Below are positions 1-11,360 of a DNA stretch of 64,000 nucleotides, in pieces. The stretch spans positions 206,858,244-206,922,243 of the forward strand of contig OY998180.1 in the NCBI GenBank assembly GCA_963921935.1, in the 5' to 3' direction. Made by a program: the position numbers and the translations under genes. The first letter of the stretch is position 1, and each line of letters begins with the position of its first letter. The stretch comes from Galeruca laticollis. Lineage: Eukaryota > Arthropoda > Insecta > Coleoptera > Chrysomelidae. The notes under the pieces are model-generated. The model worked only from the letters and a program-made list of their open reading frames with translations, did not search any database and was not told the DNA's origin.

Positions 1-357
1 AAGCTCGGTTCCATATAACAAGAATTTTCAACATTATTTAGGCTGCTAGATCCCCCGAAAATTATGATTCCATATTTAGCGATACGTGGACCCTATATAT
101 CATCGAAAAGAGTGACATTACAACTTATGCTGGCCTATTTTCAAGTCGAAAATCGAAAAAAAAAATTACTCTTCGGTTACTCCCTGTATATTTTCACCCA
201 TAGAACCCCCATTTTTGTGAACCCTATGCATCCGTCGTAATTTTCTCTTTCAGAGACTATTTTTATTTTTTGGCAAGTTCAAATAAAAAAAAATCGGCAA
301 GCTAACGCAATCAGTTATCAGACTAGCCAAACCTTTATATAATTCCAATAGGAACAT
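1..357. other. No gene seen; possible transposon end near 183-191
   Basis: AT-rich, no supported reading frame. CTCCCTGTA near 183-191 resembles the outer end of a Tc1/mariner-type TIR at a TA, but no partner end is in view. Confidence 0.3.
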
Positions 358-1231
358 AAACGGTTTTAAAGATTAAAACTTACTTTTCCGCATCTGTGAG
401 ATGCCCTGAACAATCTTCTATCATATAATTGGTCACTTGTATACACTTCGGGGGATGTATCGTGCTAACAAACCGAAATTTCCCCAAAAGTAACCAATAA
501 TGTAGTATATCTGGATTTATAGGACCAGCTGTACTCGCTCTAGTCAGCTGAAAATCAATAGGGTACATCTATGAGGCACCTTGAAAAATATCCGATTATA
601 AAATTGGTCACTTGTATACACTACGGAGGCTGTATTGTACTAACAACCCGAAATTTCTCTAAAAAGGACCAAAAATGTGGCACTTCAGGTACCATAGCAC
701 CCGTTGTACTAGCTCTGGTGAGCTAAGAATCAATAATCTTCATCTATAAGACGTACTGAATAATATTCAATCATAAAAGTCAATCTGAAAATTCCCCAAA
801 AATGACAAAAATTTGGTACTTTCAGTACCATAGCACTCGTTGTACTGGCTTTAGTGAACTGAATATCAACACGGTTCATATTTGAGGCGCCCTGAATAAT
901 ATCCAATCATAAAATGTGTCACTTGTATATACTCTAGCACCTGTTGTACTGGCTCTGGTGAGCTTAAAATCAATAGGGTTCATCTGTGAGATGTCCTGAA
1001 CAATATTCAATCATAAAATTGGTGACTTGTTGCACTCCGGAGGCTGTATCATGCTAACAAGACATGTAACGAAAAGTGGCCGACGATGACATACACACAG
1101 GATTTTTTTTCTAAAAACCATTTTTCGTGTTGTCCTTGATGGAAAACGTGAATTTTTTTTTCAGAATTTCAACTTCTTTTGGGGTAAACCAATACTTTTC
1201 TCGCATATAGATAGGTTGGGCGAAAAAGTAA
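358..1231 (+). repeat. R173 dispersed repeat, copy A
   Basis: Begins with the outer motif AAACGGTTTTAAAGATTAAA shared by copies A-E and ends with GGTTGGGCGAAAAAGTAA. Inside are diverged tandem units, each carrying TATCGTGCTAACAA and CACCCGTTGTACTGGCT, then a short region with the CACACAGGATTTTTT block. Oriented as copies B, C and E. It encodes no protein. Tandem units, a microsatellite and a conserved 3' block recall Helentron/DINE-type non-autonomous elements; this assignment is inference. Confidence 0.75.
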
Positions 1232-3275
1232 AAGTGGATTTCAGTTGTCGAGCATCAGTTAAATTGGGGGGAGGCGGTTGGATATGGGGGACGTAATTTT
1301 TTTATGACGGCGTTGGGCCGAATAGAGGCATAGGCGGGGTCCAATCTTTATTTCTGAAACCGTCTGAGATAGTTATGATGAGGGGGTGGAGGGGGAAGGT
1401 TCGTTTATATGAGTTTTTTTCTCCAAATTAAATTCTCTACACGTTCATATAAGGTTTTCCCGCTACGCGGGAATTTAAATTTATAATCTCGTTCCTTTTT
1501 TAATGGTTAGTCTATATAAGTACGATTTTATATACTTTTTGAGTGTTCTCTTAATACATATTTTTCATAAAAAAATGATGATGAAAAAATGTTTCAAATT
1601 GTGTTTGAGTGGAGACATAATACACCATTGATACCTCCGTATAAATGTAGCAATTAGAAGTAACATCAACGAAATTGTTACATAATAATAACAACTTTGT
1701 TCTATTGGTAGAGAATCTGCATTAAAGAAGGGTCGATTATATACATTAAGTGTAAGTTTAACGTCCAAGAACTAATGCTCAAGACTAAACAACAATGTTC
1801 CAATTATTACTTTGCCGGGTGAAAGTTGAGTGTCTCGTTTGTTAAAGTTTATCATGGTTTTTATGAAAAAGTTTTACTAATGTAACACCCATAAAAAACC
1901 TTTAAATTGAAGTAAGAACATTTGTTCAGCTACTATCTATAGAAACAAATGCCGAAAAATACACGAACAAACAAATTTATTTCTACAAAACGTATTAAAT
2001 ACTATACTGGTAAGATTTGGTAAAATCAGATTCTGCCCAATTATTTTTGAAAGTTCAACATTCCCAAAAAGAACACAGAACTTATAATTTTCTCAACAAT
2101 TATGAAGTTAGCCTCACAGAAAATTTTAATATACTTTGGAATAGGTGGAATCGCATGTTTTAGTTATATTCAACTTTGTTAAAGAAATTACTCAGGAGTA
2201 GGTTGGAATTGACCTTACTTACATATCTACCATGTACTGAAAATATTTGATATTACCTGATTATTTGAAAAAATATGTTTTTGATTACTATGTTTGAAGT
2301 AAGTTTAGAATGATATTTTCATTATAACCAAATATTAATACAAATGACATTGCGAATTGTTGACGGGCATATTGTATTAGTTGTTTTTTCATTGTTGAAC
2401 AAGTTTTTGTATACATTTGAAAACAGGTGTTCCTTTTCTTAATTTATTATTGTTATGGAAATCTCAGTATTCTTTTAATAATTGTGTTTTTATTAAATAA
2501 CATTCCATTCAATACTGTGTTTTATTTCATACATCAAGATACTGTTTGGGATGCTTTACAACAATGGTTCATATCATTCAACAATGCCGCTGGCTGTTGT
2601 GTTGTGGACTAATCGTAGGTTCTGACTATATAATAACTAATAACAATCAGGATGGAGGCAGATTCATTAAAACTCAAACTTTTGTATTCACTTGTATTTA
2701 TTTTTACGATCACCAGCACATGTATTCAGCTATCTGTCGAGTCTCCCCGCACCTGTCAAAACCCCCAGTTGACATTGTTGCCAACATTCTTTGAAAGGCC
2801 TTAAGGTGGTTTCGCAAGAGCTAATCTAATCACATTTTTTGTGTGTTTCCTCATATTATTGACGCCTGCAAGTTTGATGGTACACCATGTGCTACTGAAA
2901 ACTTTGAACGTGATCCAAAGCCCTGCCACACCACTGGAGGACCATATTCCTGCACTAAAAGAAATGTACAGCATATCCGACAATGGTTTTTAAATACTAT
3001 ATTACCTTTGTAATTATAATGTCTAAATAATAAAAATTAATTGATATTTATAGTGAATGGATATTTTATTAAAACACATCGTATCTACTCATCATATAGG
3101 TAAGAAAACAACATTACTTTACTTTCAACAAAGCAGTTTCTACGACCCCCACCCCTTATATCATCTATCATTAATAATGAGTCATTGAACATATCACAAT
3201 ATACCAAACATTGAAAGTCTCTATAGTTTTTCTCGGAGGATGTCCATAGCTTTCTCAGGTTTAACTCCAGAGAAA
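1232..3275. other. No gene seen; one GC-rich hairpin
   Basis: About 2 kb of AT-rich sequence with short chance frames only. A perfect small hairpin, TTCCCGCTACGCGGGAA, lies at 1457-1473 in an otherwise AT-rich setting. A G-rich stretch lies at about 1266-1400. No splice-bounded coding segment could be supported. Confidence 0.4.
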
Positions 3276-4037
3276 GCATTCCTTTACATGGATGAAATAG
3301 TAGTCATCGTAATCTCAGAAATTCATGACTTAACTAATATAAAAAATGTTTTCGAGACATGTCGCAAATTGAATCAATAAAAATTCCAATTCTTCAAGCG
3401 AGAAGTTAGATAATATTTAGGTCATAACTTATCTAGTGAGGGAGTTTTACCCGATAAGGCAAAATATGCAGTCATTGAACAATAACCAGTTCCTAAAAAC
3501 GCAGACGAACTTAAGAGATTTGTAGCATTCTGTAATTATTACAGACGGTTTATTCCTAAATTTGCTGAAATATGCTTTCAACCTAATAAGCAAGGAAAAC
3601 CGTAAAATTCGATTGATCAAAAGAATGCGAATAATAATTTCGAATCCTGAACACAGCTTTCATCCAATAACCAGTTTTCAATAAGCAATTCAATATGTAA
3701 CCACAGACGATTCAAATAGTGCTTGTTAGGCAACACTTAGCCAATACTACGATGGCATTGATTTACCCATTGCATCGCGCGGGTGCAAGAAAAGCGAAGT
3801 AAACAAACCAATAATATTAAAAGAACTATTAGCAATTAATTACCGAATTAATCACTTTGAATGTTACTTATATGGTACTCCATAGTTTATAGTAGACAAA
3901 TAATAAACCATTAAACCGCTTATTTTCAATGACACAACCTACTTCAAAACTTGAATTGGAAGAGTACAACTTCGAGATACAGTACATGACAGGAAACTCA
4001 AACTATGCAGATAGTATGTCAAGAATATTATTAATTA
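3276..4037 (+). pseudogene. Gypsy pol remnant (RT and RNase H)
   Basis: Decayed plus-strand Gypsy pol. Near 3282 a YMDE box occupies the place of the RT YMDD motif. It is followed by YLGHNLSSEGVLPDKAKY at about 3415-3470 and then ELKRFVAFCNYYRRFIPKFA, the typical thumb/connection stretch. From about 3700 an RNase H-like stretch follows, ending with an EEYNFEIQYMTGNSNYAD-type motif at 3960-4010. Several stops and frameshifts interrupt it. The same element resumes after the inserted transposon at 6494. No LTRs were recognised. Confidence 0.8.
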
Positions 4038-4039
4038 TA

Positions 4040-6491
4040 CTCGATAGTCGAAATTCTGTAAAGTGACTCATCGCTCTTACTGTCCATAAAATCAGTTGCA
4101 GAAGCGAACTTCATGAGCGCATCATTTTTGAAGGGTTCTTAATAGTCCTAAATAAAAAATAAATAGAAAATGTTCTTGTACGCTCTGGCGTTTAAATTTG
4201 AGAGAACAGAAATACGAAATTATTATGGTAGGTATCATTATGTATATACAGGGTGTTACCAAGAATAATACACATTTTTAAGGATGAGCTATAATAAGAT
4301 GTATATAAAAAAGTCGATAGTCGAAATTCTGTAAAGTGACGTCATCGGTTATCTACCGATTTAAAGTGAACTCCATGAGCGTATCATAGTTTAAGGGTGC
4401 GAATACTGAAATATCTGGAATTTCAATTTTTAACTTTAATAATAACTTATCACAAGTTGTTCATAAGTAAGTTAAAACAAAATAAAAAAATGTTTAAAAG
4501 TCAATTCCAACTTACTACTACTAAAACTAAAAAAAAGTTGTTTGTCAAGACCAAAATAAATTACCAATAAGTATAGGTATGTTGCGAGGTCACTTGTAAA
4601 ATGTCTGACTAACTGGAAGCGGTATCACTCCCTGACGACTCCTCAGAATCATCGCTTTCTCCTCCTATATCGATAATGAGTGGTTCCGTCATTACTTCTA
4701 CACGTATGTCTAAATCCCAAAACTTTATTTCTTCTTTTAATACGTGTTGAATACATTTACGCCAACTCTCAGCAGTAACGGTATGCAGCGCCTCGTCAAA
4801 CAGTTTCTCAACGTCAGCCATTTTGAATGTACTGTTTTTTCTCGCAACATAATTTTTCACTTGGGCCCAAACCAGCTCGATGGGGTTTAACTCACAGTGG
4901 TAGGGAGGAAGTCTAACAACTGAGACGTTGAAATCTTTCGCCATTTCATCGACAACGTACTTAATATAACTGCTTTTATGTTTCCGTACGAGAGATAATA
5001 ATTCAACTTTTAGCATTGCCTCGTTGTGCGGAATGCTTTTACTCTCTAACCAATCAAGTATAACCCTCTTGCGGCTAGCTGAAGTAGGTATTTGCTCCAG
5101 TCGACGAGAGTGGTATGAAGCATTATCCATAACTATCACTGAAGCAGGAGTTACCTTTGTTAAAATTCATCTAAACCATGTTTCAAACCGGTTACCATCC
5201 ATCTCTTCATGGTAATCGACAGTTTTTTTGGACTGAAAACTTAGTAATCCACCTTCTACAAATCCTTCCTCGCTGCCAATGTGAGTGATAATCAGTCGAC
5301 GTCCTTTCCCAGAGGGAGCTTTTAAACCGGAAGAGAAACCCTCCATAAAGGCTTGTCGATTGCTTCGTATATTCATGTCTTGCCACACTTTTGACACAGT
5401 GTGGCCTTCATTTAACCATGTTTCGTCAAGATAATATATGTGCCGTCCTTCGTTACGAAACTGTCGTATCTGTTTTAAATAATTTCTCCTCCATTCCACA
5501 ATGTCATTTCGTTCAATTAAGGCACTGTTTCTACTTCTTGTTTGGTAACGAAAATTCATTAATTTTAAAGTTCGTCTCAAAACTTTATCACTGATGTTTG
5601 GTAAAGTATCATCAGCTTCTATTACCTTGCTCAATTTAGCTACCGAGGGGATTTCATTCCTAAAATAAAAAGAATGTATTTCCCTACGTATAGCATTCCG
5701 TGTTTGGTCGTCCAAAACAATTTTCTTTCTTCCCCTACTTTCCGGTTTACAGTTTTCACCTCGTTCTCTTGTCAAAGATCCGTCCCGCGATTTCTTTAAA
5801 ATATTGTATATAGTACTCTCAGAAACTTTAGTTAAATAACTGCACTTAATCACAGCGTCACTAACACCCAACTGTTTGTCCATGGCACGCAGTCCTTCGT
5901 ACACATTTAATATGAGGACTTTTTCTTCCCGAATTAAATTGTTACGACGCTGTTTTTTATCGCCAACACCGCTACACTCCGCCATTATTGTCACTAAATA
6001 TACCGATATAAATATTACAATAAATACCAATAATAACCGATTTATCACACAAAACCACAACACAAATACTGATGTTACGCTCATGAAGAGAATAAACACC
6101 TCACATAACTGTTTACTATCACTGTCTCATTCGCGTAGCTCGATCTATCTATCTCGTTCTCAAAGCCGGAACATTGAAGCGACTCTCCAACATTGTCAAA
6201 TCGGCGAGTTTTTCACAACAAACTTTGCGTTCAAGAAATATACATAAACACTTTATTTCACATTTCAAGTAAACTAATTATTATTAGTCTGCTTGAAATT
6301 TGAAATAAATATATTAAATTGGTATTGACTTAATTACATTGCATCTTTTGTACCTGAAATATTGACACAATGGATTTGAAGTGTATTTATAAAATACAGC
6401 ATTTCTCTCTAGAATACATATGGCAACTGCGCTTTAACCAAAGTGTTGATTAGATAGCTCTGACTCACTTTACACAATTTCGACTATCGAG
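4040..6491 (-). mobile_element. DD82E IS630/Tc1/mariner-superfamily transposon (Sailor-like)
   Basis: About 2.45 kb bounded by inverted repeats. The left end is CTCGATAGTCGAAATTCTGT; the right end is its complement with few mismatches. TA dinucleotides flank it at 4038-4039 and 6492-6493. It carries one minus-strand transposase. A second copy of the left-terminal sequence lies inside at about 4315-4400, with the following GAGCGTATCAT segment also repeated, so the left end is duplicated. It is inserted in the Gypsy remnant, which continues on both sides. Confidence 0.85.
4609..5985 (-). pseudogene. DD82E transposase, one in-frame TGA
   Basis: A cut-and-paste transposase of about 458 codons, interrupted by a single in-frame TGA (5167-5169); otherwise the frame is open across the break. 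The chosen start is the Met of MAECSGV at 5985, because upstream codons of the open frame are hydrophobic and unlike a transposase. The N-terminal part is basic and helix-turn-helix-like. Catalytic residues visible are D in YYLDETWLN, D in VIVMDNASYH, and E in HCELNPIELVW. The spacing between the second D and E is exactly 82 residues, against 34-41 in ordinary Tc1/mariner enzymes, and matches the DD82E (Sailor) group as I recall it. The C-terminus is acidic and Ser-rich. Confidence 0.88.
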
Positions 6492-6493
6492 TA

Positions 6494-6643
6494 TAGTGAA
6501 CTAAAAGATTTATCGACAAACTCGCACGTCTTGGCAACTCCTACAGCGCAAGCTCGTAAAAAAAACGCTCACATGGCACGAGATCACATAATACAGAATA
6601 TTTGCCAATACATAATCCTTCAGTAAGTAATGTTTTTAATAAC
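6494..6643 (+). pseudogene. Gypsy pol remnant, continuation
   Basis: An open plus frame starting SELKDLSTNSHVLATPTAQ follows the transposon's TA. It looks like the segment between RNase H and integrase of Gypsy pol and continues the fragment ending at 4037, which supports insertion of the DD82E element into that Gypsy copy. Confidence 0.55.
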
Positions 6644-7555
6644 CTAGAGACTCACAAAATACAAATTCTATTACTGTTACAATATATTCCGTAAATCACC
6701 TCGGTTGCTTTGGTTCCAATTTTTGTATTCCGTAAATACACACTCGCTGAAATATATTCGATTTATGGAAAGCGGTTGCCTGAAAAATCGGTAATTTATG
6801 TCACCAGTACAACCAACGATTCAAGTAGGTCGTTTTGGTATTTTTATGTCATTTATCCTTAGATCATACAATGATCTAAGCATTCAACCCTAGATAACCT
6901 TTATATATGGACAAGCCAAGTTGATTTTTGTAGAAGTTATTTTCAGAAAAAAATCACGTTTTTATTTCCGATACAGTAGGTACAAAACTGTTATAAAAAT
7001 AACCGAAAAAGTTTTTGCAAAATACTCTATTTCTAGGATGACGAAATTTTTCTTGTGGACATTGCAAAACAAGATTAGGGGCAATGGATCCAATTGTAGA
7101 AGAACAGATAATGATGTACCATCTACCATATTTAAATAGAAATACGCAACTGCCTCGTCCATTTCTTATAAATGAATGGGTCTTAATAGAATAAACGAAC
7201 AATGGAATATTTATCTGAGGCTGATACTAAAACCACGTGATTTGTGGATGATACGAAATTCGAAATTTTACAACTAACCATTGACATTTGACAATCGTTC
7301 CGTAAATCTTTGGAAGTCATCCACCAACCAAGAAAACTGGCTGAAACACGCCAACCAATTATGGTAAGTTCTGGGTATATACGGAATATGTAGTTAGTAA
7401 TACAAATCCCGATCATTGACAAGACGTTTTAAAGAAAGTAGGGGTTTGGTTAACAAATTTGAAACCTAGGCCTGAAGTATAAATAGAAGCTATTGCATTT
7501 GATTTATCAGTTAATAATTAGTAAATTGATCATAGTTTGAAGTTATGCGCAGACA
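6644..7555. other. No gene recognised
   Basis: AT-rich with short open stretches (e.g. 6921-7139, 6954-7202). No motif, splice pattern or family resemblance was recognised. It could hold decayed Gypsy sequence, but I cannot show it. Confidence 0.3.
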
Positions 7556-7559
7556 ATAT

Positions 7560-8021
7560 TGTAATGTTTTTCTAATTTATTTAAACAATAAACGGGTGGG
7601 ATAAACTTCAAACACACGGTATGGCTACTTACTAATTTATTTAAACACTAAACTAATCACTAATAATTTATATATACAGTATATTCACTTAAACTAATTT
7701 ATATAAACAGTTCACTAATTCTCTTATTTATTTGTTTATCTCGCGATGTCAAATTATCAACTCTACTAACTCTTCCTGATCAGTCCCCTTATATATTAAA
7801 GCCGTTTTTACTAGTAAATTCTGGGCTGCGGCTTACACAGTCACGAATAATTTTTCTGGCCTTTTCTAGATAACTCTGGTCACAAAAACAATGTTTACAT
7901 AAGATAGTCGTGAACTCGTAAACAGTTTTTTATAACTGCGTATCCGCCATAATTTTAACTTTTATACCTAGCTTAGACAGAGTCGGTTTTAGGGACTATA
8001 CCAGTGTGCTGTTTCGTAACA
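7560..8021 (-). repeat. 3' LTR of the Gypsy element
   Basis: 462 bp; plus-strand ends TGTAATG and CGTAACA. It matches 11361-11826 closely; one difference is a short indel in the ATAATTTATATAT stretch. Confidence 0.93.
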
Positions 8022-8716
8022 TTACCCCCTCCTTAAATGGAAGTTCCTCCTGCAACTTTTGTGTAGCCGAGACTGGATGTTTGAATCGGCAACTGGCCCC
8101 ATTTCTACACTTTCCGATCTTATGGAAATAGCAGGGCACTGTCTTCCTCGGATACTGATAACGGGGGTTGTAGCTGCAAATTAATATCTGGACACCGGTA
8201 TCTTGGAAGATAACTTCTACCATGTTCCTGATAACTCGCCAATCCAGCTGGTTACTCGCTATCTTAGGCATAGCCAGTTTCTTCACGCTGGATTGTAACA
8301 CATGGTCTCGGAGGTTACGAAGTGCTTCCCACACATTGCGGTAGGTGTAGATCGATCTTTAAATTCATCTTTAGTCACCACGTAGAAGAATCTGGAATCT
8401 GTTCTTCAAGTTTTTCTAATTGCCCGAACTTCTTTCGAAAGACGGTTGCCAACCCTCGTGCGTTCTTGATACGGGCGGGTATGCTGTATGCCAGTGAATA
8501 ATCTTCCGGGAAAGTGAACAAATCTTGTTGTTGTTCCGAAGTGACTCCATGTCTAGCTTTCCCGGTACCTCCATACGCGCCCATAAATTCATAGATGGTG
8601 GGGTCAGACAGATCTCGAATAAGGTTTACTCCTTCCTCTATGTCATGGTTTCCTTCGAATGGCGCTAGTCGGTTTCGGTGAACTACTTTTGGTTTTCCGT
8701 TGGGGATCTTGCTTAC
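7996..8716 (-). pseudogene. Pol C-terminal macro domain plus CCCH zinc finger
   Basis: The reading frame that leaves the integrase C-terminal region (VHRNRLAPFEGNHD, about 8620-8680) continues without a break into DLFTFPEDYSLAYSIPARI and NARGLATVFRKKFG. That is the N-terminal half of a macro domain of the TARG1/OARD1 type. After a frameshift near 8375 come FFYVVTKDEF and, after another near 8340, WEALRNLRDHVL and KKLAMPKIASNQLDW, the C-terminal half. A CCCH finger follows at about 8080-8140 (C-X7-C-X5-C-X3-H). Macro domains bind or hydrolyse ADP-ribose. Here the loop normally reading G-C-G-L-D is replaced by ASNQ, so catalysis is doubtful. Two frameshifts make this a pseudogene. The fusion itself appears ancestral, since it lies in the pol frame. 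Confidence 0.82.
8022..8034 (-). promoter_or_regulatory. Polypurine tract of the Gypsy element
   Basis: On the minus strand, AAGGAGGGGGTAA directly precedes the TGTTACG start of the 3' LTR, the expected site and composition for plus-strand DNA priming. Confidence 0.75.
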
Positions 8717-9764
8717 GCGATATCAAACATCATTGATCCTTTTCTTGATTAAGTATGGACCTTCCCAGGATTTTTGTAATTTTGGAGAAAATCCTTTTCT
8801 CCTCGTCGGGTTGTGTAACCATACTTTGTCCCTTTCTTTAAAACCGTCTTCTGTGGCCTGCGTGTCTTAGCGACTTTTCATTCTGTCGCTGGCAACTTGA
8901 AGATTTGTTCGAACTAATTCATGTATATCATCCAGCCTTCTTCTCAATTGGATTGCGTAGTCTTCGCCTGCTAGATCTTCTCCAGGCCGGCAGCCAAATT
9001 CCAGGTCACAAGGAAGCCTCATTTCACGTCCAAACAGGATTTTCGCCGGTGTTTTACCCGTGGACTCATTGACAGCAGATCGATAAGCCAATGCGAATAG
9101 GGAGAGATACTGGTCCCAATTTCTCTGATGGCTGGATAATACTTTGGACAGGTATTTTCCAATAGTCCTGTTCATTCTCTCGACCATTCCATCTGACTGT
9201 GGATGTAATGCTGTTGTCCTGGCCTTCTTAATTCCCAGCTTGTCGCAAATCTCCTGGAATAAATGGCTTTCAAAATTCCTTCACCAATACATCCGCGACA
9301 GTTGTGGTCTCTTGGTTCGGGATAGCGTAGATTTCCACCCACTTTGTGAAATAATCCATTACAACCAGTATGTATTTGCTACCGTTTTCTGTCGTCGGAA
9401 ATGGTCCAGCGATATCTAAAGCTCTCGGGATAACTAGCTGTCTCCTCATCTCAGAACCATCATCGGTTTCAAGGACTCTTTTCAACAGCCCTTCTTCCAG
9501 GACAAGAGAGTCCCACTGAGCCCAATACGCCTTGAGTTTCGGTGAAAATTTTGACACTTCTTGCCAGGTAGGTCGCCGATTTTCTTTCTTCCATTGCCGG
9601 ATCATCTTCAGGTGAGGATCATTCTCCTGATCTTCTCTGATCCTGGTGGGTGACCATTCCTCGTTGACTACTGTAATTCTTGAAACTGCAACTTCCTTAG
9701 ATTTGGACTTGTTGCATTGTGAATAGTCTACAGGGCATGGCCGTCTAGGCAAGGAGTTGGCTTT
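8717..9764 (-). pseudogene. Gypsy pol remnant (integrase)
   Basis: It joins gag directly to the end of the RNase H region (LPRRPCPVDYSQC near 9750), so protease, RT and most of RNase H are gone. A linker and the integrase follow. The zinc-binding H2C2 segment is missing at a second junction (RQLVIPRALDIAGPFP near 9420). The catalytic core begins at DIAGPF and YILVVMDYFTKW. A frameshift lies near 9270. The core continues through LHPQSDGMVERMNRTIGKYL (8867-9187), which contains the catalytic-E region. Two in-frame stops lie near 8867 and 8717, around the C-terminal LHNPTRRKGFSPKLQ and WEGPYLI motif. It is clearly inactive. Confidence 0.87.
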
Positions 9765-11316
9765 TTGGTGATTCACATTAGCTGGATGTTCACCCCTATC
9801 TGATTTCCCCTGTGTCTGGAGTTCTTGGGTTACAGGAGTCTTGGGGAGCTTAGACGGACTGCGTACGTGCTCTAGCTCGCCACACTTCCGGCATTTGATC
9901 TTCTTCGGCCTCTTGTCTGCCATACCTTTCAACAAGTTGACAATCTGATCAAGTTTGTCATCGTTATCTTCTTTCTGCATGGTTCTACCTTTGTTGTACC
10001 GCGAGATTTTCTTGGCTGCTTTGCATTTAAGAGGTTCTTGGTTTACAGGAGTCGTAGGACGCTTACACGAAATGCGTGCATGCTCTAGCTCGCCACAATT
10101 ACAGCACCTGATTTTCTTCGGCTTCTTGTCTGCCATACCCTTCAACAAGTTGAAGATCTGGTCAAGTCTGTCGTCGTCACCTTCTTCCTGTATGGTCCTA
10201 TCTTTGTTGTATCCCGAAGCCATCGTGGCTGCTTCATATTCAAGAGCAGCAGTCAATGCATCGGCCAATGTTTTAGGATGGGCTAATCGAAGCATCTTCT
10301 CCATATCGTGGTCACACAAGCCGTCAATAAAGGACTGGATGCCTAAACATTCCATCATGTTTTCTGGTGCTGATGGATAAGCAAATCGAACTAGTCGGGC
10401 AATATCCATTTCATACTCTTGAAGGGGTTCGTCACGTTTCCGCCTTCGGTTCTTCAGCTAGAATCTGTACAACTGTTCCAAATGTTCGTGACCATATCGC
10501 ATGTCCAACCTCTTCTTCAGCTGCTCGAAGTCATCCGTTTCTTCAAGTGGTATCGTCTGAAGTACGTCGTCTAAGGCATCTCCCCGAAGCGCGATGGTTA
10601 AGTTCACTGCTTTCTCCTTATTGGACCAATTATTCACTCTAGCGGCTGCTTCAAACTGTTTCACATAATTAGTCCACGATGTCTTTCCGTCGAATGTTGG
10701 GGTATTGACTCGTGCAAAAACTGCCAATGTCCTGTATCCTGGAGTTTATTTCTGGCTTGCAGGGTTTTATATGTTCAATATTCTTCTCTTCTGCTGGCGT
10801 GTCTTGTGTTCTTAAATCTGCCATATTTCTCTCCAATTCCTTGATTTTCTCGTCTATCGTTGTCATCTTGTTTTCAATGCCTGATTTTAGAGGCGAAATT
10901 TTATTCTCAACGTCAGCAGCAATGTCATTTTTTAACGATAAGATATTGGCAGAAATGTCATTTTTCATAGTGGAAATCTTCTCGTCCATATTAGTAGAAA
11001 TATAATTCTTCATAGTGGAAATCTTCTCGTCCATATTAGTAGAAATATCATTCTTCATAGTAGAAATATCGTTTTTTATAGCCGAAATATCGTTTTTCAC
11101 ATTCGTTGAAATCTTCTTTTCCGTGGCAGAAATTGACGAGATTAAGGTGGAAGCCTCGTCATTAAATAAAACTGTTCCTGGATCAAAGCCGTCATTTTCC
11201 AGTGCCACTTTAAGTCTTTCTACGAATTCACTTTTCTTACCGGACGTTTCCAACTCACGATCTTCCAATTCTGCTCTTAATTCCGCCACTTTCAGATCCC
11301 TTAATCTCTTGGCCAT
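9765..11316 (-). pseudogene. Gypsy gag with SAP domain and two zinc knuckles
   Basis: Begins at the Met of MAKRLRDLKVAELRAEL. Residues 1-40 look like a SAP DNA-binding domain. Residues about 75-160 are a coiled coil made of near-repeats of KNDISTMKNDIS and MDEKIST. After a frameshift near 10720 comes the capsid-like region (TPTFDGKTSWTNYVKQFEAA). A single in-frame TAG at 10458-10460 interrupts it. It then holds two zinc knuckles: the first is a full CCHC (about 10065-10106); in the second the last Cys is Ser. Both lie in a tandemly duplicated 71-residue module starting YNKxRT. Confidence 0.88.
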
Positions 11317-11341
11317 TTTTACGTAGCAATTTATTTATATT

Positions 11342-11360
11342 ACCCCACACCTGACACCAA
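11342..11360 (-). promoter_or_regulatory. Primer-binding site of the Gypsy element
   Basis: Directly after the 5' LTR (minus strand) comes TTGGTGTCAGGTGTGGGG. The TGG start is expected for pairing with a tRNA 3' CCA end. I do not assign the tRNA. Confidence 0.6.

Noticed and set aside
2427..2794. Overlapping short frames at 2.4-2.8 kb
   Set aside because: Low-complexity hydrophobic translation, no splice sites in phase and no family resemblance.
5986..6099. Upstream extension of the DD82E transposase frame
   Set aside because: The added residues are hydrophobic and AT-driven; MAECSGV is a better start and leaves a normal non-coding end.
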